NCBI GenBank assembly: GCA_037013685.1
Contig: JAQOXP010000051.1
Coordinates: 248,001 to 312,000 of the forward strand
Reading direction: 5' to 3'
Source: Acridotheres tristis
Lineage: Eukaryota > Chordata > Aves > Passeriformes > Sturnidae
Length of the DNA: 64,000 nucleotides
Each line of letters begins with the position of its first letter. Positions within the stretch are counted from its first letter, which is position 1. This document shows, in pieces, positions 32,292 to 42,990 of the stretch. The notes below the pieces were generated by a model. The model was not told the origin of the DNA. It searched no databases and was given only the letters and a program-made list of their open reading frames with translations. Position numbers and translations under genes: made by a program.

Positions 32292-32673
32292 GCGGCCGTG
32301 ACCCTGCTGGAGTCCGGGGGGGACCTCCAGCCCCCCGGGGGGTCCCTGACTCTGCTCTGCCGCGCCTCTGGGTTTGATTTCGGGGGTTACAACATGGCCT
32401 GGGTCCGTCAGAGCCCCGGGAAGGGACTGGAATCCGTCGGGCAGGTCACCATCGGTGGCACCACTCGATACCCGCTGTCGGTGCGGGGGGCGGTTCAGGA
32501 TCTCCAGGGACAACGGGCAGAGCTCGGTGACGCTGACCATGAACGGCCTCAAGGACGAGGATTCCGGCGTTTATTTCTGTGCCAAACTTGCTGGTGGTCT
32601 CTGGAGCGGTTTCCTCGCTGCTGCTGGTAGCGGTGCTGATGGTTGGGGCGCTGCTCTCGATGCTTTCGCTCCT
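32292..32673 (+). pseudogene. psV37, class B VH pseudogene, FR3 frameshift
   Basis: FR1 to CDR2 open (CDR1 region FGGYNMA, CDR2 region [13 protein letters not shown]), then GTGCGGGGGGCGGTTC has an extra base compared with GTGCGGGGCCGGTTC, moving FR3 into another frame. Fused end starts [20 protein letters not shown] body nearly identical to psV43. Confidence 0.83.
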
Positions 32674-32695
32674 GTCCCAATCTCTGCTGCCCCAC

Positions 32696-32784
32696 CCGGT
32701 CCAGAAGGTTCCGTCAGCGCCGAAATGGAATCCTGAGCAGAGTCCGGGAACCCCCGGGGGGCTGGAGCTCCCCCCGGACTCGGA
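32696..32784 (-). pseudogene. Degenerate FR1-CDR1 fragment of a VH segment
   Basis: Inverted counterpart of 18150-18240 within the psV37/psV38 spacer. Confidence 0.65.
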
Positions 32785-32937
32785 AACAAAGAGCCGAGAA
32801 TTTGGGTCAGAACCGATGCAGGGCTGCAAGAAATGGTCCCGGACTGGGAGCAGGGCTGAGCTCCGGGGGAAGGGTCGGAGCTTTGGGAGATGGGGACGGG
32901 ACGGGAAACAACGATGGGGGCAGGGCCCGAACCACCG

Positions 32938-33427
32938 GAACCGGGACCAGCACCAGAATTAGCACAACAAGCATGGAAAGTTTTGGCACAGAAATAAACG
33001 CCGGAATCCTCGTCCTTGAGGCCGTTCATGGTCAGCGTCACCGAGCTCTGCCCGTTGTCCCTGGAGATCCTGAACCGGCCCTTGACAGACGGCGGGTACC
33101 GGGTGTCTCCATCATTGTCAATCCCTGCGACGTATTCCAGCGCCTTCCCGGGGCTCTGGCGGATCCACATCATGCTGTAACTCCCGAGCGTGAATCCAGA
33201 CCCACGGCAGAGCAGAGTCAGGGACCCCCCGGGGGGCTGGAGGTCCCCCCCGGACTCCAGCAGGGTCACGGCCGCCCGGAGCCCTGCGGGAACAAGGGGA
33301 GATGGGGATGAGGCGCCGGATCCGGGCGTGGCCCGGGCTGGGCGTGGCGCTCCGGAGGCGCCCGGGACCCACCTGGCAGGGCCAGCAGGGCCAGGAGGGC
33401 GAGGAGCGGGAGGGAGCTCGAGGCCAT
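32938..33427 (-). pseudogene. psV38, class A VH pseudogene
   Basis: Leader 33427-33373, V exon from 33283, open. CDR1 region LGSYSMM, CDR2 region [13 protein letters not shown], fused end [18 protein letters not shown]. Inverted relative of psV22. Confidence 0.84.
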
Positions 33428-33658
33428 GGCCGGGATGTGCCGGGCTCGGGGTCCGGGGTGTTTGGGGGTCGTTAACGGGCTGTTAATTGGGAAATTAATG
33501 GAGCAGGGGCAGGGCATGGAGTGTAATCAATTATAAAGTGGGTTAGGGTTAATTGCAGGGTTTGAGGGTTTAAAGGGACGGGAAACCTCAGGTGGGGATT
33601 TGAGCCCAAGCCAGAGGAGTTTGGGTCAGAACCGGTGAAGATTTGGGGCTGGGATGAG

Positions 33659-34000
33659 GCGGCCGTGACCCTGCTGGAGTCCGGGGGGGACCTCCAGCCC
33701 CCCGGGGGGTCCCTGACTCTGCTCTGCCGCGCCTCCGGGTTCGATTTCGGGAGTTTCGACATGTTCTGGATCCATCAGAGACCCGGGAAGGGCCTGGAAT
33801 GGGGCGCAGGGATCAACAAGGATGGCGGCACCTGGTACGCGCCGTCTGTCAAGGGCCAGTTCACGATCTCCAGGGACAACGGGCAGAGCTCGGTGACGCT
33901 GACCATGAACGGCCTCAAGGACGAGGATTCCGGCGTTTATTTCTGTGCCAGAGCTGATGGTTGTTGTGGTGCTTATGCTGGTGATATTGATGGTTTTGGC
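33659..34000 (+). pseudogene. psV39, class B VH pseudogene
   Basis: Open. CDR1 region FGSFDMF, FR2 [15 protein letters not shown] (His and Gly changes), CDR2 region [13 protein letters not shown]3 GQFTIS. Fused end [16 protein letters not shown]. Confidence 0.82.
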
Positions 34001-34403
34001 TCTGTCTCCTTCACTCGATCCCCAGCTGTCCCCAAATGTCCCCAGACCCTTCCCCCAACTCTCACCCCTTGCCCCACTCCTGTCCCTTTGTCCCCAGTCT
34101 CCTCCGTTTGCCCCCATGGTCTCCACTCACCCCCAATCCTCGCCTGGTTCCCCCCAAAACCCAACTCAGGAACTCCAAAATTCCGGGATTTCGGCAAAGG
34201 CTCCGGCCCGGCCCCAGATCCGGCACCGAACCGCTTCTGCCGGCGTCGGCTCGGCGCCAGCTCGGCCAATCAGGGGCCGGGGGAGCCGGGGGAGATTTGG
34301 GGGAAATGGTGAAAATTGGGGGGAATCGAGAGTTGGGGAAAGGATGGAGGAGTTTGGGGGAGAAGGTGAAGGATAGGATGATCAGTTGGGATTTGGGGAT
34401 TTT
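34001..34403. other. Tail-to-tail spacer psV39/psV40
   Basis: Near-identical to 27307-27709. Non-coding. Confidence 0.6.
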
Positions 34404-34789
34404 GAAATATATTGTGGTTGCAGCGGTTCCGGTACCAGCACTAAAAGCCAAAACAGCATCATGACCACAACCACTCTTGAAACATTTGGCACAGAAATAA
34501 ACGCCGGAATCCTCGTCCTTGAGGCCGTTCATGGTCAGCGTCACCGAGCTCTGCCCGTTGTCCCTGGAGATCCTGAACCGGCCCTTGACAGACGGCGCGT
34601 AGGATGTGCCGCCACCATCGCTGATGATCCACGCAACGAATTCCAGCCCCTTCCCGGGTCTCTGGCGGATCCAGTACATGTCGTGGCTCCCGAAATCGAA
34701 CCCGGCCCCGCGGCAGAGCAGAGTCAGGGACCCCCCGGGGGGCTGGAGGTCCCCCCCGGACTCCAGCAGGGTCACGGCCGCCCGGAGCC
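34404..34789 (-). pseudogene. psV40, class A'' VH pseudogene
   Basis: Near-identical to psV33. V exon from 34789 is open. The upstream GC island here carries TCTTATCGGGAG in place of TCTTCTCGGGAG, which closes the long frame seen in the other three islands. Confidence 0.83.
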
Positions 34790-34816
34790 CTGCGGGAACA
34801 AGGGCAGACGGGGATG

Positions 34817-35115
34817 AGGAGCCAAAAACGCCGGCGCGGGTTCGGCTCGTTCCGGTTGCCGCGGGGGGCGGTTCGTGTTTCGGGTTGGGGTCCCGTCGCC
34901 GTCCCTTTGTCCCCCGCGGTCCCCACGTGTCCCCAGAGCCCTCCCCGAAGCCCTGGGGGTGGCACAGCCGCGGGCTGGGCAGGAACGGGGCCGAGATCTT
35001 TGTCTGCTCTTATCGGGAGCCCCGAGTCGCCCTTTGGGGTCGGCGCGTGGAGATTTTCCCCGTCAGCCAAAGCCGGAGCGGCGGCGGGACAGCGAGCACG
35101 GCCCGCTAATTAAAT
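34817..35115. other. GC-rich island, copy 3
   Basis: Copy of 28123-28420 with the C to A change near 35012 noted at psV40. Confidence 0.5.
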
Positions 35116-35123
35116 ACCGCTAA

Positions 35124-35775
35124 TTAAATACGGCTGATTAAACGTCAGCGGGTGACATTGAGTCTCTCGTCTGAACACGATTAAACGCAATTAAACGTAA
35201 TTGCGATCAAACGTTTGTTTAAGTGCGGCTCCATGGTTGTAATTAAATGATGGCAATTAAATAATGGGAACGAAATAACTGCAATTAAATAACTGTGATT
35301 ACACGGTGATTGGAGTTATGGCTTCGGTTACAGTTCTAATTAAAGTTAATTGGGAAAAATGATTATTTCAGCTGGGATAATAATTGAATATGAGTGTGTA
35401 ATGAGTGTGCTAATTAGTGCGTAATTAGTGCGTAATTAGTGTTAATCAGTGTGCAATTGGTGCTTAATTAGTGCGTAATTAGTGTTAAACATGTGTAATT
35501 AGTGCGTAATTAGTGTGTAATTAGTCAGTAATTAGTGTATAATGAGTGCGTAATTAGTGCGCTATTACTGTTAATTAGTGTGTAATGAGTGTGCAAATGA
35601 GGGAGCAAGGTGTGCATTGGCAATCGATCGCCGATCTAATCGATCGGCAGGCGCGATCAATCGATCGCCGAGCTAATCGATCGGCAGGCATTAGCAATCG
35701 ATCGCCGATCTAATCGATCGGCAGGCATTAGCAATCGATCACCGATCTAATCGATCGGCAGGCATTGGCAATTGC
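35124..35775. repeat. Boundary block: AT-rich repeats and 37-bp minisatellite
   Basis: Duplicate of 28430-29080; only scattered differences, such as GGCATTAGC for GGCATGAGC in one unit. Confidence 0.8.
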
Positions 35776-35910
35776 CCAATTGTGCCCCCTAGGAAACAGA
35801 TTCAAATTAATTCAAACTGATTTAAATGGATTCAAATTGATTCCAATTAATTCAAACTGATTCAAATCGATCCTAATTAATTCCAATTAATTAATTCCAA
35901 TTAATTCCCT

Positions 35911-35983
35911 CAGAATCCTCGTCCCTGAGGATGTTCACGCTCAGCTCTGCAGGTCCCGACCCCGCCCTTGACCAGACGGAGCT
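35911..35983 (-). pseudogene. Degenerate FR3 fragment of a VH segment
   Basis: Duplicate of 29217-29288. Confidence 0.65.
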
Positions 35984-36256
35984 GCGCCGTTAATTAATTA
36001 ATTAATTAATTAATCGCTCCGGGTTAATTGCGCCGTTTTCAATGAGGAATCGCTCCAGCAATAAACGGTGATGTCACGCGGAATTGTCAAATTCATTAAT
36101 GAACCGACCGGGGTTAATTGCAGCGTAATTAACCGCCGTTAATTGGGCGATCGAGGGAGGAGTTCCAGGTGCGGGTGTGCCATTAATTAATTAGGAGATC
36201 AGGGTTAATTGCAGGGTCATTAACGGGCCATTAATTGGGCAATCAATACAGCAAGG

Positions 36257-36451
36257 CACCGACGGCGCGTATCCGGTGCTGGCTCCATTGCTGTTGATTT
36301 GTGCGACGAATTCCAGCGCCTTCCCGGGGCTCTGACGGTACCAGAACATCCCAAAACTCCCGAAATCGAACCCGGAGCCGCGGCAGAGCAGAGTCAGGGA
36401 CCCCCCGGGGGGCTGGAGGTCCCCCCCGGACTCCAGCAGGGTCACGGCCGC
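36257..36451 (-). pseudogene. psV41, truncated class B VH pseudogene
   Basis: Duplicate of psV34 but with six G in FR1, so open. Ends after YAPSV at the common junction. Confidence 0.84.
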
Positions 36452-36569
36452 CCCATCCCAGCCCCAAATCTTCACCGGTTCTGACACAAACTCCGATGGT
36501 TTGGATCAAATCCCCACCTGAGGTTTCCGGTGCCTTTAAACCCCCAAACTCTGCAATTAACCCCGATCT

Positions 36570-37391
36570 ATTAATTAATTAAAGGCACAACTCTGCTGGC
36601 CTCCCCTACATTGATTGCCCAATTAACGGCTGATAACATCAGCCAGTACCAGGGGAAATGAATCATTATCAGGGAAAATTAATAAAAATAATGAAGATAC
36701 GAATCAAGAAAAAGGTAGTTAGGAAAATCTGGTAAATAAAACTAATTAATACTTCTATTGAATATTATTTATAGATGTTAATGAAAATTATATACAATAT
36801 ATTAGAATATATCATTAAAATTTATTGAACAACACTTACAGCAAATAATACCAAGAAGTAAGGAAGATAAATCAAACAATTCAAATAAAATCAATAAATC
36901 TCCAAAGTAGATTAAATTCCTTAAACCCTGAATTAAAATAGTCATACAAAGCAATGAAAATAACTTCAATTTTCTAGAAATTAATTAAATGAACACAAAC
37001 CCCGTGGCTCGGGTTTATTTTAGTTTAGGAGCCAGACCCGCCCCTTTGGGACTTCCCCAAAAGCCCCAAATTAGCCCCAAATTTCGGGTTTCGATTTCGC
37101 TGCAGCTGCAGCTCTCAGCACCTGCTGGGGGCAGTAATTAGCGGAGAAAATGAGAGCCATTAGTGCTGATAATTAATTCCAGGTGAAAACAATTATCCAG
37201 ATTATTACGAACAATTAAATTGAGTTGTTTTGTTTGTATTATTTTGATTTTTTACACGTGTATCAGATCTCTATCAAGGCTAATAATTACGGGAAAACAG
37301 AGTTATAATTAAAGAGAATTGGGATAAATGATGATCATTGTTTGGGCCAATAATTGAATAGAGTTGGGTTCCCGCTCAATTTAACCCCGAA
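36570..37391. other. AT-rich unique block
   Basis: Duplicate of 29880-30699, with the E-box/CTCF-like island at 37101-37134. No gene. Confidence 0.5.
37101..37134. promoter_or_regulatory. E-box / CTCF-like island, copy 3
   Basis: CCTGCTGGGGGCAG at 37121-37134 preceded by CAGCTG and CACCTG E-boxes, as in copies 1 and 2. Confidence 0.35.
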
Positions 37392-37793
37392 GCGCCCGGA
37401 TCCGGCGCCTCATCCCCATCTCCCCTTGTTCCCGCAGGGCTCCGGGCGGCCGTGACCCTGCTGGAGTCCGGGGGGGACCTCCAGCCCCCCGGGGGGTCCC
37501 TGACTCTGCTCTGCCGCGGGTCCGGATTCAATTTCGGGAGTTACGGCATGATGTGGATCCGCCAGAGGCCCGGGAAGGGGCTGGATTGGGTCGCAGGGAT
37601 CAGCAAGGATGGCAGCACCTGGTACCCGTCGTCTGTCAAGGGCCGGTTCAGGATCTCCAGGGACAACGGGCAGAGCTCGGTGACGCTGACCATGAACGGC
37701 CTCAAGGACGAGGATTCCGGCGTTTATTTCTGTGCCAAAACTTTCCATGCTTGTTGTGCTAATGCTGGTGCTGGTCCCGGTTCCGGTGGTTCC
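37392..37793 (+). pseudogene. psV42, class A' VH pseudogene
   Basis: Begins in the leader intron; V exon from 37438 open. CDR1 region FGSYGMM, FR2 [12 protein letters not shown]2 region [12 protein letters not shown], fused end [18 protein letters not shown] as in psV22. Confidence 0.83.
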
Positions 37794-37938
37794 TGCTCTG
37801 CCCCTATCGTTGTTTCCCGTCCCGTCCCCATCTCCCAAAGCTCTGACCCTTCCCCCGGAGCTCAGCCCTGCTCCCAGTCCGGGACCATTTCCTGCAGCCC
37901 TGCATCGGTTCTGACCCAAATTCTCGGCTCTTTGTTTC

Positions 37939-38026
37939 CGAGTCCGGGGGGAGCTCCAGCCCCCCGGGGGGTCTCGGACTCTGCTCAGGATTCCATTTCG
38001 GCGCTGACGGAACCTTCTGGACCGGC
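37939..38026 (+). pseudogene. Degenerate FR1-CDR1 fragment of a VH segment
   Basis: Third copy of the fragment at 18150-18240, same orientation within the module. Confidence 0.65.
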
Positions 38027-38047
38027 TGGGGCAGCAGAGATTGGGAC

Positions 38048-38428
38048 AGGAGCGAAAGCATCGAGAGCAGCGCCAGAACCATCAGCACCGCTACCAGCAG
38101 CAGCGAGGAAACCGCTCCAGAGACCACCAGCAAGTTTGGCACAGAAATAAACGCCGGAATCCTCGTCCTTGAGGCCGTTCATAGTCAGCGTCACCGAGCT
38201 CTGCCCGTTGTCCCTGGAGATCCTGAACCGGCCCTGCACCGACAGCGGGAATCGAGTGGTGCCACCGATGGTGACCTGCCCGACGGATTCCAGTCCCTTC
38301 CCGGGGCTCTGACGGACCCAGGCCATGTTGTAACCCCCGAAATCAAACCCAGAGGCGCGGCAGAGCAGAGTCAGGGACCCCCCGGGGGGCTGGAGGTCCC
38401 CCCCGGACTCCAGCAGGGTCACGGCCAC
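38048..38428 (-). pseudogene. psV43, class B VH pseudogene
   Basis: Open. The motif before FR1 reads DEVAVTLL (Ala to Val). CDR1 region FGGYNMA, CDR2 region [13 protein letters not shown], fused end starts [19 protein letters not shown]. Confidence 0.82.
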
Positions 38429-38659
38429 CTCATCCCAGCCCCAAATCTTCACCGGTTCTGACCCAAACTCCGATGGTTTGGGATCAAATCCCCAGATGAG
38501 ATTTCCGGTGCCTTTAAACCCTCAAACCCTGCAATTAACCACAACCCATTTTATAATTGTTTGCATTCCATGCTCTGCCCCTGCTCCATTAATTTCCCAA
38601 TTAACAGCCCGTTAACGACCCCCAAACCCCCCGGACCCCGAGCCCGGCACATCCCGGCC

Positions 38660-39153
38660 ATGGCCTCGAGCTCCCTCCTGCTCCTCGCCCTCCTGGCCCT
38701 GCTGGCCCTGCCAGGTGGGTCCCGGGCGCCTCCGGAGCGCCACGCCCAGCCCGGGCCACGCCCGGATCCGGCGCCTCATCCCCATCTGCCCTTGTTCCCG
38801 CAGGGCTCCGGGCGGCCGTGACCCTGCTGGAGTCCGGGGGGGACCTCCAGCCCCCCGGGGGGTCCCTCACTCTGCTCTGCCGCGCCTCCGGGTTCGATTT
38901 TGGGCAATTCGGGATGGCCTGGCTCCGCCAGAGACCCGGGAAGGGACTGGAATGGGTCGCGAATGTCACCAACAATGGTGGCAGCACCTGGTACCCGTCA
39001 TCGGTGCGGGGCCGGTTCAGGATCTCCAGGGACAACGGGCAGAGCTCGGTGACGCTGACCATGAACGGCCTCAAGGTCGAGGATTCCGGCGTTTATTTCT
39101 GTGCCAAAAGTGCCAGCAATGCTGCTCATGATGATAATGTTGACGGTTTAGCC
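38660..39153 (+). pseudogene. psV44, class A VH pseudogene
   Basis: Leader 38660-38714 (MASSSLLLL, Pro to Leu), V exon from 38804, open. CDR1 region FGQFGMA, CDR2 region [26 protein letters not shown], fused end [15 protein letters not shown]. The last class A pseudogene before the functional gene. Confidence 0.84.
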
Positions 39154-39668
39154 CCTTCCCCCTCCCCACCTGTTCCCACCTGTCCCCACCTGTCCCCACC
39201 TGTCCCCAGACCCTTCCCCCAAACCCCAACCCTTGACCCCGTTCCTGTCCCCGTGTCCCAGCCCAGAACTGGCTCTGCCCCAAATTTCCCCCCTGACCCC
39301 CATCCCCGCTCTTGGCCCCACGTCCTGACCCTCGGGGCCAATTTTTGGGGGGATCCATCACTGTTTCCTGCTGACAGGGGAGGTTTGGTCCCAACATTAA
39401 CTCAATTCAAAAACGCGGAAATTCCGGGATTTTGGCAAAGGCCCCGGACCGGCCCCAGATCCGGCACCGAACCGCTTCTGCTCAGCCAATTGGGGCTGGG
39501 GAGCCGGTGGAGATTTGAGGGAAATGGTGAAAAATGGGGGGAATCGAGAGTTGGGGCAAGGATGGAGGAGAATGGGAGGGAATGAGAGAGTTGAGATTAA
39601 TGATTGGGATATGGGGAAGGATTTGGGGATTTTGTGCACTTTTGGGGACTCAGTAATGGAGACCTTGG
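39154..39668. other. Tail-to-tail spacer psV44/psV45
   Basis: Inverted copy of 1361-1864. Non-coding. Confidence 0.6.
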
Positions 39669-40033
39669 TCCAAAACCGGCATCGTCACCAAATCGAGCAC
39701 CAGCATAAGAGGCCCAACCACTGTAAGCACGTTTGGCACAGAAATAAACGCCGGAATCCTCGTCCTTGAGGCCGTTCATGGTCAGCGTCACCGAGCTCTG
39801 CCCGTTGTCCCTGGAGACCGAGAACCGGCCCTCGACAGACGAGGTGTACTTGCTGCTGCCACTGCTGGAGATCTCTGCGAGCCATTCCAGCCCCTTCCCG
39901 GGGCTCTGGCGGACCCAGGCCATGTTGTAACTCCCGAAATCGAACCCGGAGGCGCGGCAGAGCAGAGTCAGGGACCCCCCGGGGGGCTGGAGGTCCCCCC
40001 CGGACTCCAGCAGGGTCACGGCCGCCCGGAGCC
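39669..40033 (-). pseudogene. psV45, class A'' VH pseudogene
   Basis: V exon from 40033 open, leader replaced by the GC island. CDR1 region FGSYNMA, CDR2 region [15 protein letters not shown]3 RFSVSRDNG, fused end [19 protein letters not shown]. Nearest pseudogene to the functional VH, 4.4 kb away. Confidence 0.83.
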
Positions 40034-40060
40034 CTGCGGGAACAAGGGCAGACGGGGATG

Positions 40061-40360
40061 AGGAGCCAAAAACGCCGGCGCGGGTTCGGCTCGTTCCGGT
40101 TGCCGCGGGGGGCGATTCGTGTTTCGGGTCGGGGTCCCGTCGCCGTCCCTTTGTCCCCCGCGGTCCCCACGTGTCCCCAGAGCCCTCCCCGAAGCCCTGG
40201 GGGTGGCACAGCCGCGGGCTGGGCAGGAACGGGGCCGAGATCTTTGTCTGCTCTTCTCGGGAGCCCCGAGTCGCCCTTTGGGGTCGGCGCGTGGAGATTT
40301 TCCCCGTCAGCCAAAGCCAGAGCGGCGGCGGGACAGCGAGCACGGCCCGCTAATTAAATA
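40061..40360. other. GC-rich island, copy 4
   Basis: Closest to copy 1 (23090-23390). Open in frame with psV45 on the minus strand. Confidence 0.5.
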
Positions 40361-40369
40361 CCGCTAATT

Positions 40370-41270
40370 AACTACGGCTGATTAAACGTCAGCGGGTGAC
40401 ATTGAGTCTCTCGTCTGAACACGATCAAACGCAATTAAACGTAATTGCGATCAAACGTTTGTTTAAGTGCGGCTCCATGGTTGTAATTAAATGATGGCAA
40501 TTAAATAATGGGAACGAAATAACTGCAATTAAATAACTGTGATTACACGGTGATTGGAGTTATGGCTTCGGTTACAGTTCTAATTAAAGTTAATTGGGAG
40601 AAATGATTATTCCAGCTGGGATAATAATTGAATATGAGTGTGCAATGAGTGTGCTAATTAGTGCGTAATTAGTGCGTAATTAGTGTTAATCAGTGTGCAA
40701 TTGGTGCGTAATTAGTGCGTAATTAGTGTTAATCAGTGTGCAATTGGTGCGTAATTAGTGGTAATCAGTGTGTAATTAGTGCCTAATTAGTGTGTAATAA
40801 GTCAATAATTAGTGTATAATGAGTGGGTAATTAGTGCGCAATTACTGTTAATTAGTGTGTAATGAGTGTGCAAATGAGTGAGCAAGGTGTGCATTGGCAA
40901 TCGATCGCCGAGCTAATCGATCGGCAGGCATGAGCAATCGATCGCCGAGCTAATCGATCGGCAGTCGCGATCAATCGATCGCCGATATAATCGATCGGCA
41001 GGCATGAGCAATCGATCGCCGAGCTAATCGATCGGCAGGCATGAGCAATCGATCGCCGATCTAATCGATCGGCAGGCATGAGCAATCGATCGCCGAGCTA
41101 ATCGATCGGCAGGCGCGATCAATCGATCGCCGAGCTAATCGATCGGCAGGCATGAGCAATCGATCGCCGAGCTAATCGATCGGCAGGCATTAGCAATCGA
41201 TCACGTAGCTAATCGATCGGCAGGCGCGATCAATCGATCGCCGATATGATCGATCAGCAGGCATTGGCAA
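40370..41270. repeat. AT-rich repeats and 37-bp minisatellite (about 10 copies)
   Basis: GTAATTAGTGC repeats to about 40890, then minisatellite 40893-41270 with a variant unit ATCACGTAGC near 41210. Confidence 0.85.
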
Positions 41271-41368
41271 TTGCCCAATTGTGCCCCTTAGGAAACACAT
41301 TCAAATTAATTCAAACCGTTTCAAACGAGTTCAAATTAATTCCAGTCAATTAATTCCAATTAATTCCA

Positions 41369-41440
41369 TCGGAGTCCTCGTCCCTGAGGATGTTCACGCT
41401 CAGCTCTGCAGGTCCCGACCCCGCCCTTGACCAGACGGAG
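41369..41440 (-). pseudogene. Degenerate FR3 fragment of a VH segment
   Basis: Fourth copy of the boundary-block FR3 remnant. Here no truncated V follows; the homology to the other blocks ends near 41715. Confidence 0.6.
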
Positions 41441-41444
41441 CTGC

Positions 41445-42240
41445 GCCGTTAATTAATTAATTAATTAATTAATTAATTAATCGATCCGGGTTAATTGCGC
41501 CGTTTTCAATGAGGAATCGCTCCAGCAATAAACGGTGATGTCACACGGAATTGTCAAATTCATTAATGAACCGACCGGGGTTAATTGCTGCGTAATTAAC
41601 CGCCATTAATTGGGCGATCGAGGGAGGAGTTCCAGGTGCGGGTGTGCCATTAATTAATTAGGAGATCAGGGTTAATTGCAGGGTCATTAACGGGCCATTA
41701 ATTGGGTAATAAATACAGCAAGGCCAGGTGGAGGTGTGCGGGTAATTAATTAACTAATCGCGGTTACTTGAAGGGTTATTAAAAGGCCATTAATTGGGCA
41801 ATCAATTAAGCAAGGCCATGTGGAGTTGTTCCTTTAATTAAATAACAAATCGTGGTTAATTGCCCGTTTATTAATGAGCTGTTAATTGGGCTATCAATAA
41901 AACATTTTCAGGTGGAAGTGTGCAGTTAATTAATTAACAGACCGGGGTTAATTGGCCTTTTATTAATGAGTTGTTAATTGGGAAATCAGTTGAGCTCCGG
42001 CAGCCCGAGTTGTGCCACTAATTAATTAAAAATCAGGGTTAATTGCAGTTTAATTAAGGACGGTAAATTGGGGGCATTTATAAAGCTGGGTTTGACAGAT
42101 TTGTGCCTTTAATTAATTAATGACGGGGGTTAATTGCAGGGCCATTAATTGGGCAATAAATGGACAACGAGTTGTGCCGCTACTTAATTAAAAATCAGAG
42201 TTAATTGCGGGGTTATTAATTGCTTTAATTATTTATTTTT
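41445..42240. repeat. AT-rich degenerate repeat of the block end
   Basis: Repeated GGTTAATTGCAGGGTCATTA and ATTAATTGGGCAATCAAT motifs at roughly 90-bp spacing, diverging rightwards. No gene. Confidence 0.55.
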
Positions 42241-42244
42241 AATT

Positions 42245-42330
42245 TTCGCCCCCTGGCGGCCGCGCGGGGATTTCCCCAATTTCGGGTTTTTCCCGCCCAA
42301 AACCAGCGGTGACGTCACCGCCGATTAAGG
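42245..42330. promoter_or_regulatory. Small GC island with kB-like and CRE-like palindromes
   Basis: Within 2.5 kb of AT-rich repeat a short GC-rich stretch holds GGGGATTTCCCC (42266-42277, fits the NF-kB site GGGRNNYYCC) and GGTGACGTCACC (42308-42319, a 12-bp palindrome with the TGACGTCA CRE core). It lies 2.1 kb upstream of the functional VH start codon. A regulatory role is inference. Confidence 0.4.
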
Positions 42331-42990
42331 CGGATTAATCGCAATTAATTAATTAATTCCGGGCATGAATCACTTTCTCAATCCGGAAATTTCGATTTAT
42401 TCGCTTTTAATTAATTAATTATCGGACTCCGGTTCAATTAATTAATGGCTTGCTCAATTAATTAATTGGGCACCTGCAGTGATTGCCGTGGTTTATTAAT
42501 TAATTTAATTCATTAATTGCATAAATTGCCCCCCAGGGATTTCTCCATTAATAAATTTATCGCTTTCATAATTTGGTACTTCGGGTTAATCAAGTATATT
42601 TATTAATCAATTAATTAATTGGATGCATGTGATTAATCCACATTAATTAATTAATTGCACCCCTGTGATCCATCCCTTTGTATCTATTAATTAATTAATT
42701 ACCCTGCGATTATCTCCCACCTATCCATTCATTAATTAGAGTCCCGCGCTTGATCCCAATTAATTAATTAATTAATTTGTTGCCGCCTATCCATTAATTA
42801 ATTAAATGGATGCCTGTGATTGATCGGGGATCATTAATTGCTGGATTACGTGGGCACCTGACCGATTAATTAATTAATTAGCTGGAGACTGGTAATTAAC
42901 CGCAATCCATTAATTACTGGAAGGGACGCCTGCAATTAACCCCCAGCCTTTAATTAATGAACCGGAATGGACTCATTAATTGATTAATTG
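42331..42990. repeat. TTAATTAA-rich stretch
   Basis: Irregular ATTAATTAATTA clusters every 40-60 bp separated by short unique pieces; a decayed version of the following minisatellite. Confidence 0.6.
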
